A stretch of 64,000 bases of DNA, from NCBI GenBank assembly GCA_949155905.1, contig CASCWU010000003.1:1-64000 (forward strand). Direction: 5' to 3'. Position 1 is the stretch's first letter; each line of letters starts with the position of its first letter. Positions 44,016-52,072 of this stretch are shown piece after piece. A program made the position numbers and the translations under genes. A model generated the notes under the pieces. It saw nothing but the letters and a program-made list of their open reading frames with translations. It ran no database searches and was not told the DNA's origin. Source of the DNA: an uncultured Lachnospiraceae bacterium. GTDB lineage: Bacteria; Bacillota; Clostridia; Lachnospirales; Lachnospiraceae.

Positions 44016-44546
44016 TTAATGTACCCCAAAACGCTTATCATTGCTATATCCTACACCGAATGCATCTGCATCTCCTACATTTGATGTCAAAGATCCAACA
44101 TGCCAATTTCTATTGTTCCAATTACCTCCACATGTAACGCTCCAACTATTTTCCCATGCCTCATAAAAAATGGTTGGAGTTTGCATTGTAATATCATTTG
44201 TTCCACTATATGGAACTGTAGTAGGGGTATTTGTATTTGGCATAAACTCATAAACTCCATACATTTCTAACCTTTTGTTAATCTCTTCTTTTTCTTTGCC
44301 TGATGCAAAAGTTGACTGCATCATTAGTTTTTCAATTTCCTCTAAAGATCCACGTTCAATTTTTCCAGCCTTTAAATCAGTGGAATATCGAATATCCATT
44401 TGCTGTGAAAACTCCAACTTGCTATTTGCCTCCAAATATACCTCTGCTGAACTCATAACAGAGGGAGAACTTTCTTCTGCTGAAACAGGTATTGTCATTC
44501 CCATAAAAAGAGCCGCCAAAAGAACAAATGCTACTAATTTTTTCAT
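44016..44546 (-). CDS. Secreted protein of unknown function
   Basis: 176 residues. Signal peptide KKLVAFVLLAALFMGMTIPV ending SAEE. The first part of the mature protein is helical (SLEEIEKLMMQSTFASGKEK); the C-terminal part is Asn/Thr/Trp-rich (PTIFYEAWENSWSVTCGGNW), possibly beta. AAGGAGG lies eight bases before the ATG. The C-terminus stops soon after GYSNDKRFGVH and may be shortened relative to relatives. It is co-directional with a 47-residue membrane peptide and its upstream region abuts the peptide-regulator module, whose regulator may control it. Unrecognised. Confidence 0.65.
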   Translation of the reverse strand: MKKLVAFVLLAALFMGMTIPVSAEESSPSVMSSAEVYLEANSKLEFSQQMDIRYSTDLKAGKIERGSLEEIEKLMMQSTFASGKEKEEINKRLEMYGVYEFMPNTNTPTTVPYSGTNDITMQTPTIFYEAWENSWSVTCGGNWNNRNWHVGSLTSNVGDADAFGVGYSNDKRFGVH

Positions 44547-44752
44547 TATATTATCCTCCTTGAGTAACTGGTTGTATATAGATAGAGTCGCCTATAAACT
44601 CATATGTTGATTATGCAGTTTATATCTATAAAAATTCTTTTATTTAATTTCTCTATCCTGCTCCTCTTTTCATCTCATCATCCCTCCTTTCCATCTCGTC
44701 GCACCTCCTCTCCGTTTGTTCTGCCCTCATCCTAACACATTTTTTGTCCAAA

Positions 44753-44828
44753 CAGAATGATGTTTGAAACAATTCAGAGGAAAATTGTTTCAAACGTCAT
44801 TCTGTTTCTATCCATTTTATCCTATACT
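44753..44828 (+). promoter_or_regulatory. Palindromic operator and promoter of the secreted peptide gene
   Basis: A 22-bp inverted repeat, CAGAATGATGTTTGAAACAA.. and its partner ..TTGTTTCAAACGTCATTCTG (44753-44774 and 44783-44804, one mismatch, 8-base loop), is followed after 18 bases by TATACT (44823-44828). The -35 position overlaps the palindrome end and lacks a good hexamer, as expected for an activator-dependent promoter. The copy at 54806 has the same geometry. Confidence 0.7.
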
Positions 44829-44850
44829 TAAACGCGTAGCAAATATCCAA

Positions 44851-44882
44851 GGAATTGATAAAAATCATTTTTTAACAATTCC
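44851..44882 (+). promoter_or_regulatory. Leader hairpin of the secreted peptide mRNA
   Basis: GGAATTG ... CAATTCC (44851-44857 and 44876-44882) in the 5' untranslated region. The stem is kept and extended by one G-C pair in the second copy at 54902-54933. Confidence 0.55.
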
Positions 44883-44926
44883 TTACACACGACTAAAAAT
44901 TTACTATGAAGGAGGTCATACCTACT

Positions 44927-45127
44927 ATGAAACTGAAAAAATGTCTTACTACCCTAGCCACCCTATCCCTTTCTCTAACGGTTCTTCTTCCGTTTACACC
45001 GCCGCCAGATCCAAAACCTCCGGTCGGAAACGAAGCAGAAGATCCTGCCCCTGATTCAAATCCAGACGAAAAAGAACCAGGTGCAGAACCTCAAAGCGAT
45101 AAAAATCGGCCTCCTAAACGTAAATAG
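44927..45127 (+). CDS. Secreted proline-rich propeptide (candidate signal peptide)
   Basis: 66 residues. Hydrophobic export sequence MKLKKCLTTLATLSLSLTVL then LPFTPPPDPKPP, an acidic proline-rich middle, and a basic end NRPPKRK. AAGGAGG lies 11 bases upstream of ATG 44927. A second copy at 54978 is the same length: sequence differences are mostly third-position or 6-base in-frame indels, showing selection on the protein; the final 17 residues (from EPGAEPQSDKN) are identical. It ends nine bases from the end of a convergent XRE/TPR regulator gene. Export signal, conserved C-terminus and adjacent TPR regulator fit the RRNPP scheme in which the processed tail is reimported to bind the regulator. 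No experimental support is known to me. Confidence 0.75.
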   Translation: MKLKKCLTTLATLSLSLTVLLPFTPPPDPKPPVGNEAEDPAPDSNPDEKEPGAEPQSDKNRPPKRK

Positions 45128-45135
45128 ACACCTTG

Positions 45136-47142
45136 TCAAACCCATTTTACTCCATATTTTTTTTCACAGCGTTCCTTGATAAACCGAGCGTCAGCGCTTT
45201 GTTTTGCTATGGCTGCAATCACATAACTTTCATAAAACAACGGTACACACGTTTTCTGGATTGCAGCCATATCCTGTTTCTCCTGTTCCATCTTCTGCTC
45301 CGTATTCCAGGCGATTTCATATAACAGACTACTCACCGTATAGGGTCTTTGCATCCGATAGGCAAGCGGAGGCGCTTCCTCCGCCAGTTTCAGCGCCTCC
45401 TCATATTCCCCGTCACTTCCCAGAGAATTCACCAGATTTTCCACGATCAGCAAATAGGCGGTCGCATTGTACTCCAGCTTCATTCCCTCTTCCTGATATT
45501 TCAGAACTCCCTTTTTCACCTTCTCACGGGACGATTTCCGGAATTTTACTAACTGGTTCATCGTGACATGATACCGCTTCTTTGCCTCTCTCAGCAAACG
45601 GATAGCCTCTTTCCGATCTCCTAATTTCTCAAAGGCAATCGAAATATTATTCAAAATCTCTGCCTCTATTTCTGTCAAAGGCCAGAGCCAAAGCTCGCAT
45701 TCCTCATCCACCGTCAGGTAAAATGCTTTCTGGAGCAGTTCCAGCTCCTGCTTCCGGCTGATTCTTCCCAGTTCTCCTTCTATGATCGCATAGGTACTGA
45801 TAAGATATTGCTGATTAAAAGGATTCTCCTGACCGTTTTCCAGTTCTAACTCCCTTCTTAGCTCCTTTAATACCTCTCCTGCCTCCTGGTAGCGTTGGCT
45901 GCTAATCAGCATATCTATTTTTGTTGCAAGTAAAATCAGATCATACCGTTTGGTACGGATTTTTGGATAAAAGCGGCAGGTATCCGCCCCCAGGCGTTCC
46001 AACAGCTCGGTAAAGTGCTTCAGGGAGGGCTTGCTCTCTCCCCGTTCTATCGCCCCCAGGCGTTCCGGCTCGCAAATGCCTGGACATACCTTCTCCTCTG
46101 AAAGTCCCTTGCTCAGCCGCAGGCGTAAAAGCCGCTCTCCCAACACCTGACCGCGGTAGATCATATTCAGCAAGGGGTAGAAATAACGCCGGGAGTCCCA
46201 TGGTATCGTCGGCCTTTTCAAGAAGGCCTCCAGGATCGGAATTGCCTCCCGGTATAGCTCGGGATTCTCTCCTTCTGGAACCGGAACGCCTCCCTTTTCC
46301 CATCCTGCCAAAGATAAGCGCACCAAATCTTTTAATCCATACATCCGGTGCTGCTCCCAGAGGCAGGCCAGCCCCTTCTCACAAACAGACAATTCCGCAT
46401 ACCGCTTTTCCTTTCGCAGCTCTTCCGCCAGACTTAATACCGTTTCCGGGTAAAGGTAATTCAGACGCTTTTTATCCAGAGAGCGCCTTTCTATGTAGGC
46501 AAGAATCTCCTGGTAGAGCCAAATGCCTGTCTGTAAACGATCCTGACGATCCGGATAACGTCTGCCGGATCGTCCCTGCCGACACTCTCCCTCCGCCAGC
46601 AAAATCAAAAGAGCCTGCTCCTGTTCTCCGTACAGAAAGCTTTGAATCTTCTCCAGGGAAAAACCGGGAACCGTCAGGCGAAGGAGTGCCACCAGCTCCT
46701 CCCTTCTGTCCTGCTGATCTCCCTGCTCCATCCTAAGAGCGTTTTGGATATAACCGATAAACTGCCGGTGCAGTTCTTCCTTTCCGATTCCCTGTGTGTT
46801 TTTACGTCTTTTTTTCCCCAGCGCCTCCTCAAACTCCTGTTTGTATTCCTCTAATAACTGCTCTGTGCTGCAAAAGGCGCCCTCCCGCAGCGTATAGACA
46901 ATCTCATTCCGCCGCTGCAAAAACAAATACTCTGGCAAAAAGTAAGAAATTCCATACGCTCCCAGAGAGACCCCAATCCGCTCAAACAGCACCTCCAGCG
47001 TAAAGCTGTCCGGTTCCAGATCGCCCTGCTCGAAATGACAGCAGGCGGCCGTATCGTACAGTCCATAGCAAACCAGCGTCCGTTTTAAGTTCTGCAGTTC
47101 TCGAATCCATTTAAAGATTGCCCCCATGGAAATATGGTTCAT
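45136..47142 (-). CDS. RRNPP-like regulator: XRE helix-turn-helix with TPR repeats
   Basis: About 668 residues from ATG 47142; a TTG at 47154 also opens the frame and neither has an ideal site. The N-terminus (IRELQNLKRTLVCYGLYDTA, then FTLEVLFERIGVSLG) looks like a divergent XRE domain; a second, clearer XRE-type segment, VLGERLLRLRLSKGLSEEKV then RLGAIERGESKPSLKHFTEL, lies near residue 340. The C-terminal half is TPR-like helices (EAGEVLKELRRELELENGQE, AEILNNISIAFEKLGDRKEA, EEALKLAEEAPPLAYRM). Soluble. This is the architecture of peptide-sensing regulators such as Rgg, PlcR and PrgX. It converges with a secreted peptide gene. Partial copies occur at 49562-49805 and 55184-55345. Confidence 0.75.
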   Translation of the reverse strand: MNHISMGAIFKWIRELQNLKRTLVCYGLYDTAACCHFEQGDLEPDSFTLEVLFERIGVSLGAYGISYFLPEYLFLQRRNEIVYTLREGAFCSTEQLLEEYKQEFEEALGKKRRKNTQGIGKEELHRQFIGYIQNALRMEQGDQQDRREELVALLRLTVPGFSLEKIQSFLYGEQEQALLILLAEGECRQGRSGRRYPDRQDRLQTGIWLYQEILAYIERRSLDKKRLNYLYPETVLSLAEELRKEKRYAELSVCEKGLACLWEQHRMYGLKDLVRLSLAGWEKGGVPVPEGENPELYREAIPILEAFLKRPTIPWDSRRYFYPLLNMIYRGQVLGERLLRLRLSKGLSEEKVCPGICEPERLGAIERGESKPSLKHFTELLERLGADTCRFYPKIRTKRYDLILLATKIDMLISSQRYQEAGEVLKELRRELELENGQENPFNQQYLISTYAIIEGELGRISRKQELELLQKAFYLTVDEECELWLWPLTEIEAEILNNISIAFEKLGDRKEAIRLLREAKKRYHVTMNQLVKFRKSSREKVKKGVLKYQEEGMKLEYNATAYLLIVENLVNSLGSDGEYEEALKLAEEAPPLAYRMQRPYTVSSLLYEIAWNTEQKMEQEKQDMAAIQKTCVPLFYESYVIAAIAKQSADARFIKERCEKKYGVKWV

Positions 47143-47277
47143 CCAGTTATACAATTCCTCCAGTTATCCAGCCTCTTGTGCTTTTTCTTTTTCTCGTTGT
47201 ATCTTTGCGACAGGTAAGAACGCCCTCCGCCTTTCTGTTATGTAATGCCTTTTATTCTACATTTTACCATATAGAAT

Positions 47278-47438
47278 GATTAGGGTGTCAAAAGGTATTC
47301 AAGCAATGAATTGTAGTTATTGTTTGTAAATTGTTTGTGATATCCTTTCAAAACCGGAGAATTTTTCTATTGATTTCAGGTAAAATTCTCATACAATTAA
47401 AACAACTCCAGAGAGCAGTACCTTTTGACACCCTAATC
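47278..47438. mobile_element. 161-bp MITE with 20-bp inverted ends
   Basis: GATTAGGGTGTCAAAAGGTA (47278-47297) and its exact reverse complement (47419-47438) bound a non-coding AT-rich element. It is flanked on both sides by ATAGAAT (47271-47277 and 47439-47445), a 7-bp target duplication. No gene inside. It sits just upstream of the regulator gene. Confidence 0.85.
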
Positions 47439-47504
47439 ATAGAATACGAGGTTTCAAGAACAAACGCAAATCTGCACAAGATAAACATATGGAATCATTT
47501 AGAT

Positions 47505-48170
47505 CTATGGTATATTTTTGTATAGAGGTTCGGAGAAATAATTTGCACTTTTTGGTATATCAAATTCGACATAGGTAAATTCTCCTTCTGCAAATTCTAT
47601 AACCAAGCGATAATGTCCATACCAAAATCGGCCAGAATAATAAGGTAACTCTCGATTGCGAGAGGTAGGCGTTCCGATAGGAAGTGTATAGAAAACACTT
47701 TTTTGAGGGGGAATGCTCAGGAAAGAAATTGATTCGGTATAGCGATTCGAGGCGCCCCCATAGTTGCTGCATTCATACCAATCACCATCAATCAAGTAAT
47801 CTAATTGCGGAGGGCTATAAATTTGATACGAAGTTTTACTTAAATTAGTAATTTCATAATACATTACCCAAAGATCCGGTGATTCATAAAAAAGGGAAGT
47901 ATAATCAAATCCCTGTTGATGTTCGAAACGATATGGTTTTAATGTGATAGGAGGGTTGGTTGAAAAGTGACGTGTCACTATACCTTTCTGCTTTACATAA
48001 TTCTCTAAATAAATTTCATAAAGATCATCTGAGTCATCATTTATAAAATCATCTGTTATAATGGTATGGTTTTGAAATTTGCGAAAAGGAGAATCGGTTA
48101 AATTGAAAAAAAATCCGATACATCCACCCAATAAAAAAACAAAGAATATTTTCCATTTTTTGTGTGTCAA
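47505..48170 (-). CDS. Membrane-anchored protein with C-terminal Ig-like domain
   Basis: 221 residues from TTG 48170 (AAAGG nine bases upstream; a TTG at 48179 lacks a site). One N-terminal hydrophobic anchor (IFFVFLLGGCIGFFFNLTDS). The C-terminal part (LWVMYYEITNLSKTSYQIYS, FLSIPPQKSVFYTLPIG, YRLVIEFAEGEFTYVEFDIP) resembles an Ig-like Big_14 domain, as in the protein at 42324. Probably faces outside. No known function; next to AT-rich intergenic DNA. Confidence 0.6.
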   Translation of the reverse strand: MTHKKWKIFFVFLLGGCIGFFFNLTDSPFRKFQNHTIITDDFINDDSDDLYEIYLENYVKQKGIVTRHFSTNPPITLKPYRFEHQQGFDYTSLFYESPDLWVMYYEITNLSKTSYQIYSPPQLDYLIDGDWYECSNYGGASNRYTESISFLSIPPQKSVFYTLPIGTPTSRNRELPYYSGRFWYGHYRLVIEFAEGEFTYVEFDIPKSANYFSEPLYKNIP

Positions 48171-48179
48171 GTTAATCAA

Positions 48180-48620
48180 CCTTTCTTTTCAAAATGAATG
48201 TGATTTCAAGTTGGTTTATTGGAATTTTATGTCTATTATAGTTTATATACAATATCTTAAATTTACAAAGACAAATAGAGTATTTATTAAAATTAGTATG
48301 ATAATCTACCAATATTAATTAAGTATTTCTGAAATCAGAACTATTCTAAATATTATAAAAATGACAATATTTTTTATGAAAATCTTCTAAAATACATATT
48401 GTTATAGAAAAAATCGAAATTCTGTATATTTTATCAAAAAAATCCCAAAATTTATAGTTCAAATAGATAAAATTATATATTTATCAAAAAACCAGTAAAT
48501 TGTGTAGAATATTTTAGGAAATTATTAAAATAGTAGGAAATGCTATTATTGTATTTCCTACTATAAAAAATTCATTCAATTATAGTACATACTTACTAGT
48601 ACAATCAAAGTAGATCGTAG
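48180..48620. other. AT-rich gap with no gene seen
   Basis: About 440 bases, much richer in A/T than the rest of the window, with no convincing frame, RNA or repeat. Lies between a membrane protein gene and a broken protease gene. The composition suggests a recently acquired or relict segment. Confidence 0.6.
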
Positions 48621-49436
48621 TTAATTTAATTTGGGTATATAGGAGTTGTTTTGACAAGGATAAGCTAGTCTACTAAAATATCCCATACGATCATTGCCAT
48701 TTTCTACTCCAGATAAAACGCCATATAGTTGACGTGTGCCATCTCCCTTAATGTACCATACAGGACCACCACTATCTCCTCCTTTAGCTATTGTAATACT
48801 TGAGTTCATGAATGAAGTCAGTCCTAATATTTTTGTAAGCTCATATGTAACTGGAGTATTAAAATTCATAACAGTTCCTGCGGTTAAACCTGTAACGGCA
48901 CCATATTTATAAACTATTCTGCCCTCAAACAGTTGATAATCATCTCCACTATATATAGAACTAATTTTACCCGTTGTAGTAGTATTCAGACGAATTAAAT
49001 TTGTAAGAACATTTTGCCCCGTATGTAACAATCCATAATCTCCATTTTGATGATCTGCAAATTGGATAATTGGATTCATTCCTGGAAGAACTGTATTGTT
49101 GCCAGCAGGATTGTTAGGTTGGTAATATAATTCTTTTGTAGTTTTTAATACATGACCTGCTGTTAATACACAATTCATACGTGTTCCCATTTCTGTTAAA
49201 TAAGTTCCGCAAAAACCAATTGTACCCCATTGCTCTAATTTATTACCATTTAAAATATATAAGGAATCTCCACCAATTAAAGATACTGTAGGTTCTGGGT
49301 ATTTATTGGTTATATGAAAACGTATATAAGGAGATATATTATTCTTATATTCTGAAAAAGAGATTTCATTTATTATTTCAGAATATTCAGGAAATATAGC
49401 ATTCAGTTGTCAATTTTCAAATAGCATCTTGTTCAT
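48621..49436 (-). pseudogene. Trypsin-like serine protease, N-terminus lost
   Basis: The catalytic triad region is intact: His in VLTAGH, Asp in NGDYGLLH and Ser in GGDSGGPVW. The same frame continues upstream through EYSEIINEISFSEYKNNISP but meets TGA at 49410-49412; ATG at 49436 reads only MNKMLFEN before it. No signal peptide remains, and about 125 bases further on a fragment of the XRE/TPR regulator begins. A secreted protease of this class would be exported, so this copy is probably inactive, although internal starts such as ATG 49190 could still make a cytoplasmic fragment. Confidence 0.7.
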
Positions 49437-49561
49437 TAAGGCTCTAAGAAGTTATTTTATCGCCTTCTCTTTCTACATATAGAACAAGTAAATAATATAT
49501 TTTGTGACTATCATATACCTTCAGGAAATCTGTAATTGATTGGCTAACTGAAGCAGATCTT

Positions 49562-49805
49562 TCTCGAAATGACAGCAGGCGGCCGAATCGTACAGTCCAT
49601 AGCAAACCAGTGTCCGTTTTAAGTTCTGCAGTTCTCGAATCCATTTAAAGATTGCCCCCATGGAAATATGGTTCATCCAGTTATACAATTCCTCCCGTTA
49701 TCCAGCCTTTTGTGCTTTTTCTTTTTCTCGTTGTATCTTTGCGGCAGGTAAGAACGCCCTCCGCCTTTCTGTTATGTAATGCCTTTCATTCTACATTTTA
49801 CCATA
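49562..49805 (-). pseudogene. 5' remnant of a second XRE/TPR regulator
   Basis: Nearly identical to 47028-47275, the first 38 codons and upstream sequence of the intact regulator (start equivalent at 49676; MNHISMGAIFKWIRELQNLK). Identity stops sharply at about 49562, where protease-side sequence begins, and at 49805, where the IS begins. Only the N-terminal helix-turn-helix part survives. Confidence 0.85.
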
Positions 49806-51129
49806 CTTGAGAGTGAAAAGTTTATAGCACTAAGAAGCCAGGAAATCCTCATAGATTTTTGACTTATCCTGCTTTTCCTGAATTATTTGTGTTATACGTA
49901 ATTCCGGCCTTTTCCCTAAAAGTCGAAAAAAATGGTAGCAAAACGCCCCAATCTGCTGTTTCAGCTCCCGGAAGGTACACTCAATCCGAAACTGGTAGCT
50001 GTATAACCGGAGGATGGTAAGGGGATCCAGTCCCAGGCTGGTACTGACTAAAATACTTTGGATCCCATTCCACTCTACCAATACAAAACGGAGTTCCTGG
50101 TAGAGTTGCTGGTGCCAGAGAAGATCCACACAGTAATAATGGACGGTTTCTTTCTTCCCATACAGTTCCATCCTGGCTTCCTGGAACTGTTCTTTCCGAG
50201 AGGAAAACAGTTCCTTCAGGTGGAGTGTTGCCCCTTTTTTCCTGGGACGTCCCCTGCCAGGCTGTTTCGCCGTTGGTTTCTCATAGGCGACACAAGATTT
50301 TTTGGCTTTCGTCACCAGCTCCAGGGTATGGCCTCCGTTTTGGAAGGAAGCCAGTGTTTCCAGGGCTGGCCGACTCAGGAAATACCGATCTAAGAGCAAC
50401 AGAGAATCCCCGAATACTTGGGTGGCCCGGCAGGCATCCTCGAGCATCTGCACTACATGGGAGGAACTATGGATAGAAGGGCTCCACTTCTTTGCAGCCT
50501 GAAGGCCATCGTGGAGCCGGATGCTTAACGGGACACAAGCCCAATGCCCGACGCTTCCTGCCAGGATACCAAGGCCGCCAAACAGATGGCCATGGATGTA
50601 CTCTGGTTTGGCAGAGTTTTCGGATTCCTGGAACAACTTTTTTATCCCTGGCATCCGGCGGCCTTCCTTGGATTGCTTGACCCCATCCCCGACCAGGACA
50701 TAGCGGTTCCCTTCCTGGTAAAGGGGAAGGAATTCTTTGGCAGTCTGGAACCAACGCTGCCGTAGCTGCTCCAAAGACCAGGAGGAAGCCCGGAAAAAGT
50801 GCAGCATGGAGTGGTAACAGCCAGGATCCAGGGCCAGATCCCGGATAATAGAGGTAAGCCCCAATTGATCGGAACGGAGCAGGAAGCCAAGGACAATGGT
50901 CACAAACCAGTGGAAGGAAGCCTTCCGGGAAAAACAGGATGCAAAGGAAGCGAATAAATTTTCGATAAAAGATAGCATTATGATATGGTAAACCACGGGA
51001 AAGTGTGCTATACTGATTACTAGAATAACTCTTTCGGTGGTTTGTCTCCTTTCTAGTTTCGCAACTTTAAGGATACCACAAAATCATAAGAAAGGGTTAT
51101 TCTTTTTTTGAAAACTTTTAACTCTCAAG
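49806..51129. mobile_element. Insertion sequence, about 1.3 kb
   Basis: Ends CTTGAGAGTGAAAAGTTT (left, 49806-49823) and CTTGAGAGTTAAAAGTTT (right end read inward, 51129-51112), 18 bp with one mismatch, enclose one transposase gene. A subterminal pair of GAATAACTCTTTC-type and GAAAGGGTTATTC-type arms lies near 51023 and 51090. No target duplication is recognised; flanking bases differ. The right end supplies the last codons of the gene at 51118. Confidence 0.8.
49830..50978 (-). CDS. DDE transposase of the IS (IS4/IS701-like)
   Basis: 382 residues from ATG 50978 (GTG at 50996 also opens the frame; neither has a clear site). DDE elements: GDGVKQSKEGRRMPG (first Asp), LLLDRYFLSRPALETL (second Asp), and YQFRIECTFRELKQQIGAFC (Glu, YREK-like). 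It has a HTH-like start and GRGRPRKKGA linker. The region after YHFFRLLG is shorter than I expect from larger relatives and may carry a deletion. Transposition mechanism is cut-and-paste by the family. Moderately GC-rich compared with the DNA around it. Confidence 0.82.
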   Translation of the reverse strand: MLSFIENLFASFASCFSRKASFHWFVTIVLGFLLRSDQLGLTSIIRDLALDPGCYHSMLHFFRASSWSLEQLRQRWFQTAKEFLPLYQEGNRYVLVGDGVKQSKEGRRMPGIKKLFQESENSAKPEYIHGHLFGGLGILAGSVGHWACVPLSIRLHDGLQAAKKWSPSIHSSSHVVQMLEDACRATQVFGDSLLLLDRYFLSRPALETLASFQNGGHTLELVTKAKKSCVAYEKPTAKQPGRGRPRKKGATLHLKELFSSRKEQFQEARMELYGKKETVHYYCVDLLWHQQLYQELRFVLVEWNGIQSILVSTSLGLDPLTILRLYSYQFRIECTFRELKQQIGAFCYHFFRLLGKRPELRITQIIQEKQDKSKIYEDFLAS

Positions 51130-52044
51130 AAATGTATAATACCCCATTTTTTCTGTCTCGTCTGCTTCCTCTAGCAGTTTCTCTGGAGCATAGGTATAAA
51201 GCTCCTCCAAAGCCCTCCCCTTTTCCCGGTAAACCTCCCACTTTTCGGATAAACGGAATCCTTCCTTTTCCTCTTCCTCATAGTAGCGCATCACCAGATC
51301 GGTATATTCTTCTAGCTTCTTTCCGCCATAAATTGCAGCCTCCTGGTCACGGGTTACATTCACCGGCACGAGATATCCTTCCGGGGTAATGATTTGGCTG
51401 CAGCTTCCCATCCCGAACGCTTCCTCTCCCTTTTTTGGAACCGTTAAAAATACAAGCATTTTTGTTCCGTCGGCTACCCGGAAATTGTCTATGATACCGC
51501 CCAAATGCACTGCTGCGCTGCCTGGCTCATGGGCGATTTTTACCAAAAGCTCCTCCTCGTAACGGCCTGTCCGGTCGTAGAGATATTGTTCTACCTCTAC
51601 GGTTTTTTTCCATGCTTCCGAAGCATATTGGATAAAATAAGGCTTTTCTGCCAAAAGCCGTTTGATTTCTTTCTGCGTCAATTCCTTTCCTTCTGGATCG
51701 GACATATGTCCAAAAAACCTTTGGTACACAGCAACCATCTGCGTCCATCTGCCATTATAAACCTCCGAATCCTTTACCCGGACAATGGCGCATAGCTCCG
51801 ATTGCTCGATTTCCCGATAAAGGTAGGACGGATAGGACGTCTCCTGATAGGTATAGCCCTCCATATAGGCGGCATAATCCGAGTAAGGAGCATACTGGGT
51901 CAGCAAATACAGGTTCCGCTGGCGATAGGACATCGCATCCAGCTTTTCTGCCTGGCTGGGGGCGGAAAGTTTTGTAAGAATTATGCTGCTTATCCAGAAA
52001 AGGGCGAGTAAGCTTCCGGCTATCAGGAAATGGCGTTTTTTCAT
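51118..52044 (-). CDS. Membrane-anchored protein, 3' end supplied by IS
   Basis: 308 residues with an N-terminal anchor (FLIAGSLLALFWISSIILTK) and a large outside domain: LYREIEQSELCAIVRVKDSE, QMVAVYQRFFGHM, KMLVFLTVPKKGEEAFGMGS. The last residues (LES) and the TAA are inside the IS end at 51118-51129, so the true C-terminus was replaced; a few residues may be missing. GAGGTG lies eight bases before ATG 52044. It shares a pattern (an 'AIV.G.V' strand, then a Tyr-rich strand and a short 'KGD' loop) with the lipoprotein at 53690. First-to-last of a run of surface proteins. Unrecognised. Confidence 0.65.
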   Translation of the reverse strand: MKKRHFLIAGSLLALFWISSIILTKLSAPSQAEKLDAMSYRQRNLYLLTQYAPYSDYAAYMEGYTYQETSYPSYLYREIEQSELCAIVRVKDSEVYNGRWTQMVAVYQRFFGHMSDPEGKELTQKEIKRLLAEKPYFIQYASEAWKKTVEVEQYLYDRTGRYEEELLVKIAHEPGSAAVHLGGIIDNFRVADGTKMLVFLTVPKKGEEAFGMGSCSQIITPEGYLVPVNVTRDQEAAIYGGKKLEEYTDLVMRYYEEEEKEGFRLSEKWEVYREKGRALEELYTYAPEKLLEEADETEKMGYYTFLES

Positions 52045-52072
52045 AAGATGTTCACCTCACGGATCTTTGTTA

